From the NCBI GenBank assembly GCA_002928965.1, contig PERU01000033.1, positions 1 to 39,240 of the forward strand: DNA of 39,240 nt, read 5' to 3'. This document shows positions 1-8,919 of the stretch, in pieces. The notes below the pieces were generated by a model, which was not told where the DNA came from, ran no database searches, and was given only the letters and a program-made list of their open reading frames with translations. The position numbers and the translations under genes are program-made. This stretch comes from Methylomonas sp. GTDB lineage: Bacteria > Pseudomonadota > Gammaproteobacteria > Methylococcales > Methylomonadaceae. The number at the start of each line of letters is the position of its first letter. The stretch's first letter is position 1.

Positions 1-110
1 TTGATAAAGAGGGGTTGGGGGGAGATTTTTTAATAAATCCCCCTCGATCCCCCTTTTTCAAAGGGGGAAGTTATTTGTAGCGAAATCCTAAGTTCTAAGA
101 ACCAAATCCA
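1..110. repeat. Dispersed repeat B, partial copy with GGGGGA/CCCCCT runs
   Basis: G-rich and C-rich runs form imperfect inverted repeats (around 10-30 and 40-68), followed by the stretch AGTTATTTGTAGCGAAATCC. The same end sequence appears inverted at 16540-16570 and in diverged form at 16655-16680, so this is one end of a short dispersed non-coding element. The left part is cut by the window edge. The rest of 1-232 shows no gene. The family is not one I can name. Confidence 0.55.
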
Positions 111-232
111 CTCGGTTTTTCAATATGTGTGACACCCGACATCTCCCGGTAGGTGAACAGTAAATTGGACTAACGGCTTTAAATACTGGGTCTGTTTCGT
201 GTTCTTTGTGGTGAGGTGCCTTTTGTCCAGCT

Positions 233-1030
233 TCACTGCCTACCCACCATCAATTCGATTTCTTCAACAATTTCTTCCTGTCGCAACCGGTTACGCTGGG
301 CTTGCAACTCTTCACCGCCATGCTCCAGATAGCGCAACGCGGTTTCCATTTGTATCAAACGCATATGGTTTTCCACCCGAATCGAGCGAAACAACAGCGC
401 CAGCAAGCTATGAAACAAATAATGCTCGGCAAGGCCTGCGGCAACCTCGGCTATCGGCAGATAACTGAACGGCAGATTGACACTGCTGGTGGTCAGGATG
501 TTTGGCAAAGGCCATAACTGCTGACTCCTTGCCCCCTGTTCATCACGTAAACAGGCCACGATACCCAGTGTTTGCGGGCTGGCATCGCGGATCGCCGATA
601 TCGCTGCCAAAATCCGTTCGATAGCCGACAACGCATCCAAGCCACCTTCAGCACCACTGACTCGCTGCTGTTGCGGTTGCTCATCGACCCTACCGTGCAA
701 TCTTTCGCCTACTAAAATCAATGGACTGTGCGCGTCTGCCTCAGCCCGCCACACAGCCAACACATCCTCATTAAAACTGCCACAAAACCCTCTTACCGAG
801 CCAAATACCAACCAGATACTATCCGTGATGATCGGGTCATTTTGACTTAAAAAAGCATTACCGATGTCCTGCAAGGCCAATGACAAGGATTGCACGACTT
901 GCTGCTGCGCCACTTCCCGTTTATTGATGCGCCGCAATTCAGTTAAGGCAAAACTGCGCATCGCCCCCAAAATACCGGACAAATCATCGTACAGCGCCAA
1001 CCTAGCCTCGACTTCCCGTCGCTGGCTCAT
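233..1030 (-). CDS. atpG: N-type (alternative) F1Fo ATPase gamma subunit
   Basis: This is the 265-residue central-stalk gamma subunit that rotates inside the alpha/beta hexamer. The N-terminal helix ([17 protein letters not shown]) and the C-terminal helix ([17 protein letters not shown]) are both present and pair as the coiled coil of the rotor in this family. The protein is a little shorter than standard gamma (about 290), as is usual for the alternative N-ATPase group. Its ATG overlaps the atpA stop (ATGA at 1027-1030), so translation is coupled. In N-ATPase operons (order DCQRBEFAG) atpG is normally last, which fits here. No beta subunit is encoded in the window, so function is doubtful unless the missing genes lie elsewhere. 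Confidence 0.85.
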   Translation of the reverse strand: MSQRREVEARLALYDDLSGILGAMRSFALTELRRINKREVAQQQVVQSLSLALQDIGNAFLSQNDPIITDSIWLVFGSVRGFCGSFNEDVLAVWRAEADAHSPLILVGERLHGRVDEQPQQQRVSGAEGGLDALSAIERILAAISAIRDASPQTLGIVACLRDEQGARSQQLWPLPNILTTSSVNLPFSYLPIAEVAAGLAEHYLFHSLLALLFRSIRVENHMRLIQMETALRYLEHGGEELQAQRNRLRQEEIVEEIELMVGRQ

Positions 1031-2466
1031 GACTTATCCGCCAGTAATTGCCCCAGCACTTGCAACCAACGCTGTTTTGGGGTGTCCAGCGAAAGATTGC
1101 AGGCCGGCAATTGCTGTATTACTTGTACTAATTGCAGCGCTGCGCGTTCCGGATCAACCCCATGCAACAACCCTTCGCCATACGCCAACAACCAAGCTAA
1201 CTGCGCTGTTTCCGATAAGGGTTGCAAGCGATCCTGCTTCAAAAGTGCCCGTAACAACCTGCCGCGTTGCAGTTTTTCTTCCACGCCAGCTTCTAGCCGG
1301 GTGCCAAAACGCGCGAATAATTCCAATTCCAGAAACTGTAAATAATCCAGCCGGATGTGCGCAGAACCTGCTTTGATTGCTGGATGCTGGGCTTTGCCGC
1401 CAATCCGCGACACCGAACGCCCAATATCAATCGCCGGCAACATACCGGCAGCGAATAATTTGCTTTCCAGATAAATCTGCCCGTCGGTGATGGAAATCAG
1501 ATTGGTCGGAATATAAGCAGACAACTCGCCCTGGCGAGTTTCGATGATGGGCAACGCTGTCATGCTGCCACCACCGTACTCAGGTGCCAACACCGTAGAA
1601 CGTTCTAACAGCCTGGAATGCAGATAAAAAATATCCCCCGGATAGGCTTCCCTGCCCGGCGGCCGATGTAATAACAGCGACAGTTCCCGATAGGATTGCG
1701 CATGACGGGTCAAATCATCGTAGACAATCAAAGTATCCCGGCCCATACGCATCCAGTGCTCGGCTATCGCACACCCGGCAAACGGGGCCAGATAGCGAAA
1801 CCCTGGCAAGGCATTGGCTTCCGCCACTACCACAACCGTATAAGACAATGCGCCGGATTCTTTGAGGGCCGCTATGCTGCCTGCCACCGATGCCCGTGGC
1901 TGACCAATCAACACCATCACACATAATACGTTACGGTCGCGCTGATTGATCACTGCATCCAATGCCAGCGCACTTTTACCGATACCATCATCGCCGATGA
2001 TCAGTTGCCGCTGGCCTTTTCCGATCGGAATCAAAGCATCGATGATTTTGCAACCGGTGTATAACGGTGCCGTTACAAAATCGCGTTCGATAATCGGTGG
2101 TGCCGAGGCTTCCAGGGCCTGAAAATACTGAAATTCCGGCGGCGGCAAACCATCCAGCGGATTACCGAGAGGATCGATCACCCGCCCCATCAAGCTGTCG
2201 CCAACGCCCACGTCCAGGTTGCGGCCAATATGCTCGACCGCCATGCCCGCAGACACTTTGCGGCTTTGGGACAATAAAATCGCCCCCAGCACGTCTTTAC
2301 CCAACTGAAACACCAAGCCGGTGCTGCCATCGTCAAAACCGATCAGTTCATCCAGTCGCGCCGACGGCAAACCGCGAATCCAGGCAATGCCATCACCGAT
2401 GCCTGCCACACAACCGCGTTCGGATAAGCGCAGTCCAAAACGATAGGGTTTGTTTACATCAACCAT
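1027..2466 (-). CDS. atpA: N-type (alternative) F1Fo ATPase alpha subunit
   Basis: This is the 479-residue non-catalytic nucleotide-binding subunit of F1. The beta-barrel start ([20 protein letters not shown]), the P-loop GDDGIGKS (standard alpha subunits read GDRQTGKT), the [31 protein letters not shown] block and [11 protein letters not shown] are all visible, so the fold is complete. I chose the ATG at 2466 ([10 protein letters not shown]) because it overlaps the atpF stop (ATGGTTGA); an upstream extension to 2547 only reads through atpF in another frame. It sits between atpF and atpG with overlaps at both ends, so it is one transcript. The altered P-loop sequence and the absent atpD are the odd points. 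Confidence 0.88.
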   Translation of the reverse strand: MVDVNKPYRFGLRLSERGCVAGIGDGIAWIRGLPSARLDELIGFDDGSTGLVFQLGKDVLGAILLSQSRKVSAGMAVEHIGRNLDVGVGDSLMGRVIDPLGNPLDGLPPPEFQYFQALEASAPPIIERDFVTAPLYTGCKIIDALIPIGKGQRQLIIGDDGIGKSALALDAVINQRDRNVLCVMVLIGQPRASVAGSIAALKESGALSYTVVVVAEANALPGFRYLAPFAGCAIAEHWMRMGRDTLIVYDDLTRHAQSYRELSLLLHRPPGREAYPGDIFYLHSRLLERSTVLAPEYGGGSMTALPIIETRQGELSAYIPTNLISITDGQIYLESKLFAAGMLPAIDIGRSVSRIGGKAQHPAIKAGSAHIRLDYLQFLELELFARFGTRLEAGVEEKLQRGRLLRALLKQDRLQPLSETAQLAWLLAYGEGLLHGVDPERAALQLVQVIQQLPACNLSLDTPKQRWLQVLGQLLADKS

Positions 2467-3214
2467 GATTATGCTGGCGTCTGAAAAACGCCAGTTCGTC
2501 GGCCAGATTGGCATGCAGCAGGCATTCGCCGACCGTGACCCGCACACCGGCTATCAACGCCTCATCCTGTTTGAACAGTAACGATAAAACCCGGCCCGTC
2601 GCCATCGATAAGGCTTGAGACAATCGAACTTGCTCAGCGTCAGTCAGCGCATGTCCGCTTAGTACCTCGACAGAAGATTCTGGCGTTAATGCAGCTGCAG
2701 CCTTGCTCAAGGCGGCTTGTTCGCTGTCCGGCAATGCCTGCAAATCTTCGACAAACAACTCGACAATGCTGCGGGTCAACTGTGGCGTCGCCAAGCGCTG
2801 CAACATGACTGCAGCCTGTGCATAGGCTGCGCTGGCAGCTTCCCGCATCAAGGCGGTTTCGCGGTTGGCGGTCACACGCTGATTCTGCGCTTGCAATTTG
2901 GCCTCTTCATCGGCCAGCGTTCGTTTTAAAGCGTCCAACGAACTTTTGCGCAGCTGGGCTAATTGCTCGTCCAATTGCCGCCGACTGGCGTCCTGCTGTT
3001 GCTGCCATTCGGCCAAGCGTTGCTCATATTGCAGACGCAACGTCTCGGCCTCATGACGTAATTGTTCGGCGTGAGCAGACTCTTCGTTGATGCGGTGTTG
3101 ACGCGCATCCAGCATGGCCAGCACCGGCCTGTACAAAAAGCGTTGCAGTATCCACACCAACACCAGAAAATTAAGCATTTCCAGAATAAAGGTTGTCCAG
3201 TCGAATTGCATCAT
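2459..3214 (-). CDS. atpF: N-type ATPase Fo b subunit with fused delta-like C-terminal region
   Basis: This 251-residue peripheral stalk subunit has one N-terminal membrane helix ([20 protein letters not shown], about residues 9-28), then a long charged Gln/Glu/Arg-rich coiled coil (about 35-130). The C-terminal part (about 140-245) resembles the delta/OSCP-like region found fused to b in N-ATPases, for example [18 protein letters not shown]. The stop overlaps the atpA start. Upstream, where atpE (c) and atpB (a) should lie, there is only about 270 bp containing a dispersed repeat and then an unrelated kinase gene. It is therefore now the first gene of a truncated operon. A start at the second Met (3211) is equally possible. 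Confidence 0.8.
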   Translation of the reverse strand: MMQFDWTTFILEMLNFLVLVWILQRFLYRPVLAMLDARQHRINEESAHAEQLRHEAETLRLQYEQRLAEWQQQQDASRRQLDEQLAQLRKSSLDALKRTLADEEAKLQAQNQRVTANRETALMREAASAAYAQAAVMLQRLATPQLTRSIVELFVEDLQALPDSEQAALSKAAAALTPESSVEVLSGHALTDAEQVRLSQALSMATGRVLSLLFKQDEALIAGVRVTVGECLLHANLADELAFFRRQHNHG

Positions 3215-3292
3215 GGTGGAAAAGCCTTATGTAATGTCGCATTTGCGACTAAGTCGTGGGTAATATCATTTTGTAGGGTTCCTGATTATAAA

Positions 3293-3366
3293 GATGTTTC
3301 TGCAACACCGTCATTCCTGTAGGCATTGCCGGAGCCGAACACCGCGAAACAAATCCAGGCCACCAG
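3293..3366 (-). repeat. Dispersed repeat A, copy 1, at the broken 5' edge of the ATPase operon
   Basis: Read on the minus strand this holds CCTGGATT, then CGCGGTGTTCGGCTC, then GGAATGACG. The same string in slightly different form is on the plus strand at 6595-6652. It lies in the 271-bp gap between atpF and the kinase gene, where the missing ATPase genes would be expected. A short palindrome (GTCGCAAATGCGAC) lies between it and atpF. The remainder of 3215-3485 shows nothing recognisable. Confidence 0.6.
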
Positions 3367-3485
3367 GAGTTGTCAGACGCCTGCCCTCACAGATTGCAGG
3401 ATCTCGGCCATCCAGTGGTGTCGCAGAAGGGATGTCGAGTTGACGATTGTTGGCTGAGCGGAGGGTTCTTTATATCTTTCGGCCT

Positions 3486-6263
3486 TCAAATTTTGGCGCA
3501 TCTGTTCCCTTTCGCTTCAGGAGAGGTGAGGGTTTGTTTGATGATGTGCTTTACGGCATCAAACGCAAACAGTATTTCAGCCACTACGGCGGTGCATGAA
3601 TCCAGTTCTGCCGATTTGGCAGCCATTTCCAAGGACTCGCATAAATCACCAAGCCGTATCGCGCCAACTGAACGCGCAGATGACTTAAACGAATGCGCCA
3701 GACTGATCAGCATTTGGGTATCCGCCTGTAACAGTGCTGCCTGCATCGAAACCGGATACTGCTCAGCCGTGGACAGAAACAATTCCAAAAACATCCTATG
3801 CATGGCGGGGTCATCACCCACAACCCACTTTAACGCATCCGCATCCCAGTCCTTTATCGAGACAGCTTGGCTGTGCGGGGGCTGTTCTTTGCTGTGTTCT
3901 CGAGCGACATCCTGCTGATGGAACACATGATCAATAGCCAGCTGCGGCAACCACTTTTCTAATGCCAACTTCAGTTGGGGTAAAGACGCCGGCTTGATGA
4001 GATAATCATCCAAACCTTTGGCCTTAAAATTATCGGCCTTTTCGTCTTTTAGCGTCATGGCGGTCAAGGCGATGATGAGGGTATGTCTATCGGTCAAGGC
4101 TTCATGCTGCCGAATTGCCTCAGCCAGCTGATAACCATCCATGTTTGGCATGTCTATATCCGTCAATACCATCGCATAGTCATGCGCCAACCAAGCCGCC
4201 AAAGCCTCACTGCCATCTTTGACAATATCGGCACTTAACCCCAGCAATTTGAATTGTTCCCTGATAACCGCCTGATTCACTTCATTATCTTCCGCCACCA
4301 AAATCAGCCGCTCCTTGTAACAGTCTTGCGAATCATCGAAATAACCGTTTACAGTCTCACCGATGTCAAACCCGGCCATGTGAGAAGACAGAGCACTAGA
4401 CTGATGAACACTACCATTCATCAACTCGGTCAAGCTGTGGGTGATGACCAATCCCAGTCCAGTGCCACCATAAATGTTACTGGTGCTGATGTCGGCTTGT
4501 TCAAACTGCTGAAACAATCGGGACTGCACCGATTCACTGATACCAATTCCATTATCGTCGACAGTAAACCGTACCCAGACCTGCTCTTGCTGCTGATGCA
4601 TCAATTCAGCACGGATGCTGACGTGACCCTGATGCGCTAATCCACTGCAAAATTTGATGGCATTATGAATCAGGTTGATCAAAATCTGCCGTAATCGCAA
4701 CCGGTCACCCACCACTATACGGGGCAGTTTTGGATCAAAAAACAAAGTCAGCGCGACGTGTTTGGCGTCTGCGGCTTTCTCCATCAGCTCATGAACATTA
4801 TCCAGGCTCGCCTCCAGTTGAAAGGGCTCTGAAATCAAATGCATCTTGCCTGCCTCGATCTTGGAAAAATCCAGGATGTCGTTGAGAAAGGTCAATTGCG
4901 TTTGTGCAGAATCCATTATCACCAGCGCCATTCTTAGCTGATCGGGATTCAAACCGGTATGCAGCAATACTTCCAGCATACCGATAACACCGTTCAAGGG
5001 TGTGCGGATTTCATGACTCATTACCGCCAGAAAAGCCGACTTGGCGCGATTAGCCGCTTCTGCGGTTTCTTTGGCCTCAACCAATTCACGGGTCCGATTG
5101 ATAACCAAAGTTTCCAATTGACCACGGTATTCACTCAATTCCTGTTCGGTTTGTTTACGCTTGGAAATATCCCGCCAAGTACAATGAATGGCAGATTCAC
5201 CCTTCAAGATCAGCAACGTGAGCGTGATCTCCACCCAAAAATCAGCACCATCCACGCGTCGATGGACCCATTCAAACCGATAAGAACCTCGGGTTAGGGT
5301 TTTTTGTAAGGCTTGCTGACTTTTAGCCAGCGAAGTTTCGCCGTCCGGCTGATAGATGGGCGATATATCCGCAGGATGGGCATTTAAAAATGCCGCTTTG
5401 TCATCATATCCCAGCGCTTTGAGCATGGACTGATTGCAATCGATGAAGCGATGGTCTTTTAAAATACCCACCGGGTCCGATGAAAATTCAAACAGATTAC
5501 GAAACCACGCCTCTCTGTCTTTGAGGGCTATTTCTGCGGCCTGACGCTGATCGCTGTATTCTTTATTTAGAATCAGGCTCATCACAAATATGAATCCCAA
5601 AACACCAAAATAGCCCATCGGCAAGAAATGGATGACTTGGGCTCTGGCCAACACGCCTTCAATGGTAGCGACCACAAAAAAGACCAGCGCAAGCAACATA
5701 CTAAGGTTTTGACGATTCGGCTGACGATTGATAAAACTGAGCATGGCATAAAACATATAGCCAACTTGTATCAAAAAGGTCAAGACCGTCAGCCGAAACC
5801 ATACACTGGGAAGTCCTTCCGTGATCGAATAGGTCTCGCCCCATGGCAATTCATTTTTTTTGATTCCGCTTAATTCATCGAATTGCAATCCATAGGGATG
5901 CAGATAATTCACCACCAGAGACAGCACATAAAAAACACTGATTCCAACCTGCAAAGGCAATACTCGCTTTTGGGTATAAACAGCGATAAACCAGAGCATG
6001 CATATCAAAAAAAGTGCAAAGAAGGGATACGATAATTTGAAAGCCTGAACAGACTGCAGTGCAGACTCCGCGCTAAGAACGCGGATATTGGTAGGTGCAA
6101 ACACGGTGGCGGCTAAACACATGGCCGCAAACAAAAAATGCTTGCTCTGTTTGGGATTGCGCAAGCCCACTTGCAGATGATTGACAAAAGCCAAGCCGGA
6201 TATGCCGGATATGATGTAGGCAGTAGGGGTAAGGACTTCAATCATCTGAGCTTTTGCTACCAC
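3486..6263 (-). CDS. Membrane-bound hybrid histidine kinase: 7TM-like-PAS-HisKA-HATPase-REC-Hpt
   Basis: This 925-residue phosphorelay sensor starts with several hydrophobic segments (about 10-230), then a PAS domain (about 250-370). HisKA has SHEIRTPLNG (His about 417). HATPase shows NLIHNAIKF (N box), DNGIGI (G1) and GGTGLGLVI (G2). A receiver domain follows (LTDIDMPNMDG, Asp about 702; KP at about 752), then a C-terminal Hpt domain (AHSFKSSARSVGA, His about 857). After GGTGLGLVITHSLTELMNG the usual GxGSxF strand region is missing and the protein runs into the receiver linker, so the ATPase domain may be shortened. The start is uncertain: GTG at 6263 or ATG at 6245, neither with a good Shine-Dalgarno. 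The signal sensed is unknown. Confidence 0.9.
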   Translation of the reverse strand: MVAKAQMIEVLTPTAYIISGISGLAFVNHLQVGLRNPKQSKHFLFAAMCLAATVFAPTNIRVLSAESALQSVQAFKLSYPFFALFLICMLWFIAVYTQKRVLPLQVGISVFYVLSLVVNYLHPYGLQFDELSGIKKNELPWGETYSITEGLPSVWFRLTVLTFLIQVGYMFYAMLSFINRQPNRQNLSMLLALVFFVVATIEGVLARAQVIHFLPMGYFGVLGFIFVMSLILNKEYSDQRQAAEIALKDREAWFRNLFEFSSDPVGILKDHRFIDCNQSMLKALGYDDKAAFLNAHPADISPIYQPDGETSLAKSQQALQKTLTRGSYRFEWVHRRVDGADFWVEITLTLLILKGESAIHCTWRDISKRKQTEQELSEYRGQLETLVINRTRELVEAKETAEAANRAKSAFLAVMSHEIRTPLNGVIGMLEVLLHTGLNPDQLRMALVIMDSAQTQLTFLNDILDFSKIEAGKMHLISEPFQLEASLDNVHELMEKAADAKHVALTLFFDPKLPRIVVGDRLRLRQILINLIHNAIKFCSGLAHQGHVSIRAELMHQQQEQVWVRFTVDDNGIGISESVQSRLFQQFEQADISTSNIYGGTGLGLVITHSLTELMNGSVHQSSALSSHMAGFDIGETVNGYFDDSQDCYKERLILVAEDNEVNQAVIREQFKLLGLSADIVKDGSEALAAWLAHDYAMVLTDIDMPNMDGYQLAEAIRQHEALTDRHTLIIALTAMTLKDEKADNFKAKGLDDYLIKPASLPQLKLALEKWLPQLAIDHVFHQQDVAREHSKEQPPHSQAVSIKDWDADALKWVVGDDPAMHRMFLELFLSTAEQYPVSMQAALLQADTQMLISLAHSFKSSARSVGAIRLGDLCESLEMAAKSAELDSCTAVVAEILFAFDAVKHIIKQTLTSPEAKGNRCAKI

Positions 6264-6403
6264 ACCAAGGACTAAAGATTGAAAATTTCATGCGGATGCT
6301 ATCGACACGATCGATTTGTAAATCAAGCAGGCAAATACAAGTTTTCAGCAAAATGAGGCGATTAAGGACTTCGTCAAAAATAACGTCCCGAACAACGGTT
6401 CCC

Positions 6404-6449
6404 GCCAAACCGTTCGTGCCGAGCAAAGTAGAAGCATGATCGGTTTGGC
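6404..6449. repeat. REP-like interrupted palindrome
   Basis: GCCAAACCG at 6404-6412 is the exact reverse complement of CGGTTTGGC at 6441-6449. A second pair, CGTGCCG / CGGCACG-like, sits alongside. The arms contain the CGTTCGTGC...GAGC pattern seen in many extragenic bacterial repeats. It probably forms a stem-loop in DNA or RNA. Confidence 0.5.
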
Positions 6450-6562
6450 ACGGCGAATCTGTATTTCCGCGTCCATCCTTCGACAGTTCCCAAGAAACAG
6501 CTTTTTTATAGCTAAAAAGTCAATCACTTATGATAAATCCTACTTTGTCATATTTAAAAACT

Positions 6563-6654
6563 GCCGTCATGCCCACCGGCAAGCAGACATCCATGAGACC
6601 TGGATTGGCCTCGCGGTCTTTGGCTCTGGTAATCCCCTTATGCCGGAATGACGA
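6563..6654 (+). repeat. Dispersed repeat A, copy 2
   Basis: The ends are CGTCATGCCCACCGGCA and TGCCGGAATGACG, which are partly inverted to each other. The inner text (CCTGGATT...CGCGGTCTTTGGCTC) matches the minus-strand copy at 3293-3366. This looks like a small non-autonomous palindromic element of the common CGTCATTCCGG type. No coding content. Confidence 0.6.
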
Positions 6655-6868
6655 GTATCTGCACGAGTCTGACAAAGTAGACGTAAGCGAAAAATTTAAA
6701 AAATCACCTATAACAGCGTCTGTTTCTTGTTAACGCCATGCGCCCGAAGGGGGCTTTTACTTTGCTCAAGACGAAAGGAAAAGTCCTCATCAGCCGAAAC
6801 AGGGAAATTATTGACAGCCATATATCCCAAGGTTGGCAATGGTCAGTCAATCCCAAGGCTTGGTCAGC

Positions 6869-8722
6869 TTAACCAATTATGAAGGTATTGCGGCCGGCTG
6901 CTTTTGCCTCGTATAAGGCTGCGTCAGCTCGTTTCAAGGTATCACTCCACTGATTGCTGTCTTTCTCAAAATCGGCGATAGCAACACCAATACTCACCGT
7001 CAATCGCCGAGATAAGGCTAATCCGGCAGGCTGATTCTGTTCGACGTTGCTGAGTATGCGTTGAGCCAGAATACCAACCGTTTGTTGCTCGGTATTGGGT
7101 GCAATAACCACAAACTCTTCTCCGCCCATCCGACAGGCTATATCACTGATTCTGATTGATTGTTCCAGAACACTGGCAAAATGCATCAGTACCTTGTCAC
7201 CCACGTCATGACCAAATTGATCATTCACATGTTTGAAAAAATCCAGATCGACGACTAAAAGCGCCAAGGGCTTGCCTTGTCTCAGGGATACACTCCATTC
7301 CTGCTCAAGCCGACTCATCAGATAGCGACGATTGGGTAAATTGGTTAATTGGTCAGTAATCGCCATCTTTGCCAATTTTCGATTGGCCGCAGCCAAGTCA
7401 AACGAATGGCGTTTGATTTGTTTATGTTCCTGATGCAGTTTGGTTTGAAATTGAATTGCCCGTTGCGCCCCCCGAATGCGGGCATCCAATTCAATATGAT
7501 TGACCGGCTTGGAGATAAAATCATCCACGCCAATGCTGAACGCTTCCGACATGATGTCCCTATCGTTATCCCCGGTAAGCAAGATCAGATAAATGTTTTC
7601 ACATTGCGGCGTCGAGCGAATCGTCCTGCTCAGAGTCAAACCATCCATAGGCTGCATTTTAAAATCCGATATGATCAACTGCGGCTGATCGATCACTAAA
7701 TGTTGCAGCGCTTGTTGACCGTTATCAACACCAAGCACCTGATGACCTTGTTTTTCCAGATAGGTCGTCAAAAGCTTGAGTTGAAAACGATCATCCTCGA
7801 CTAGCAAAATCTTCAAGCCGGATAACGGCAAAGACTCAGGATGGCTTTCAGCCGAGTCGGCTTTATTGACCAACAGATTCGGCATGGTTTTAAGGGGAAT
7901 CGACAACAGCTTGCTCAACTCAACCCACTCCGGCAAAAGTTCTGTGCGGAATTTATCCAGCAACGCCATGCTTAAAGCGTGTTGCTCGGCCAAACACACT
8001 GTTTCAACCGAGAACCTTTCCTGACATAAATCGTCAGTCAGCCGATTGGCCAGTTGCAGTTGGCTGGCAAATCGTTCTGCAGCACTATCGTTTTGATTAA
8101 TATTGGCCCGACTGACTAGTTGAATCGCGTCAGTACTTAATTTGGGTAACCCCCAATCTTGCAACATTCCGATGGTTATCTGATTATGATCAATGGCAAA
8201 TAGCTCTCGCTCTCTTTCCAGCAGACTGCTGGTCACCGATTCGATACACTCGCTATATTCATCAGGATACACTTGGGCAAGGGCCAAACACCCAATATCC
8301 GATAACAAACCAATGGTAAATGCCTCTTCCGGACTAAATACCCTCTGCTGACATTCCTTGACCAAGGCCTGCATGGTCAGTCCTTTCAACAGTGATTTTG
8401 ACCAATAGCAATCGTAATCAAACGCCAAACATCGTCCGGTCTTATTGGCGTCCAGCACTGACAAGGTTAAAACCAACCGGGCCAACACATTAATACCCAG
8501 CCGAAGCACGGCTTCCTTGACCGAAATAACGGGTTTGTCTTGAGAATACACAGCTGAATTGACGATTTTGAGCAACTGCCCCGTCAAAGCCGGGTCGGCT
8601 TGAACGGGCTTGGCGATATCCTCGATCGATAAATCTGCTCTTTGGGTAAGGCGCATCACTTCCAACGCCACACCTGAAGGTGAAGGCAGACTACCTAAAG
8701 TTTTAAGTTCTTCAAATTCCAT
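6869..8722 (-). CDS. HDOD-REC-GGDEF signalling protein
   Basis: This 617-residue regulator has an HDOD domain at about 10-230 (LPSPSGVALEVMRL, ADPALTGQLLKIVNSA). The receiver domain covers about 300-420 (ILLVEDD, the phosphorylation Asp in LIISDFKMQPMDG, and the KP of DFISKPV). A GGDEF diguanylate cyclase domain follows at about 455-617 (DQLTNLPNRRYL; catalytic loop RMGGEEF; DAALYEAKAAGRN). The intact GGEEF loop predicts synthesis of c-di-GMP. No RxxD inhibitory site is clear at the expected spot before GGEEF. It is soluble, with no membrane segment. It follows the hybrid kinase on the same strand but 600 bp apart, so a link by phosphotransfer is only a suggestion. Confidence 0.92.
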   Translation of the reverse strand: MEFEELKTLGSLPSPSGVALEVMRLTQRADLSIEDIAKPVQADPALTGQLLKIVNSAVYSQDKPVISVKEAVLRLGINVLARLVLTLSVLDANKTGRCLAFDYDCYWSKSLLKGLTMQALVKECQQRVFSPEEAFTIGLLSDIGCLALAQVYPDEYSECIESVTSSLLERERELFAIDHNQITIGMLQDWGLPKLSTDAIQLVSRANINQNDSAAERFASQLQLANRLTDDLCQERFSVETVCLAEQHALSMALLDKFRTELLPEWVELSKLLSIPLKTMPNLLVNKADSAESHPESLPLSGLKILLVEDDRFQLKLLTTYLEKQGHQVLGVDNGQQALQHLVIDQPQLIISDFKMQPMDGLTLSRTIRSTPQCENIYLILLTGDNDRDIMSEAFSIGVDDFISKPVNHIELDARIRGAQRAIQFQTKLHQEHKQIKRHSFDLAAANRKLAKMAITDQLTNLPNRRYLMSRLEQEWSVSLRQGKPLALLVVDLDFFKHVNDQFGHDVGDKVLMHFASVLEQSIRISDIACRMGGEEFVVIAPNTEQQTVGILAQRILSNVEQNQPAGLALSRRLTVSIGVAIADFEKDSNQWSDTLKRADAALYEAKAAGRNTFIIG

Positions 8723-8919
8723 GTGAGGTAGTGCAGGTTAGGTCGAAGAGTGTTGAGACGCTACAATCGATCAGCTATCAAATTCACCAACCGATTTAAA
8801 CAGTCTTGTAACCGACATTGAATACCATATTTTCATTAATGACAAATCGCGAACGATATTCTTGCCCGGTAAAGTAAACTTTTGTCAGCTTGACCTTACG
8901 TGCAGTGAAGGGAAACAAT

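Larger units (their letters stand above)
6264..6868. other. 605-bp intergenic region with REP-like repeats, no gene seen
   Basis: No convincing coding sequence lies here on either strand. It holds an interrupted palindrome (GCCAAACCG at 6404 pairing with CGGTTTGGC at 6441) and the second copy of dispersed repeat A (6563-6654). Near 6741 a weak hairpin (GCCC-gaagg-GGGC) is followed by TTTTA. The promoter of the kinase gene presumably lies at its left end but I cannot pinpoint it. Confidence 0.6.
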
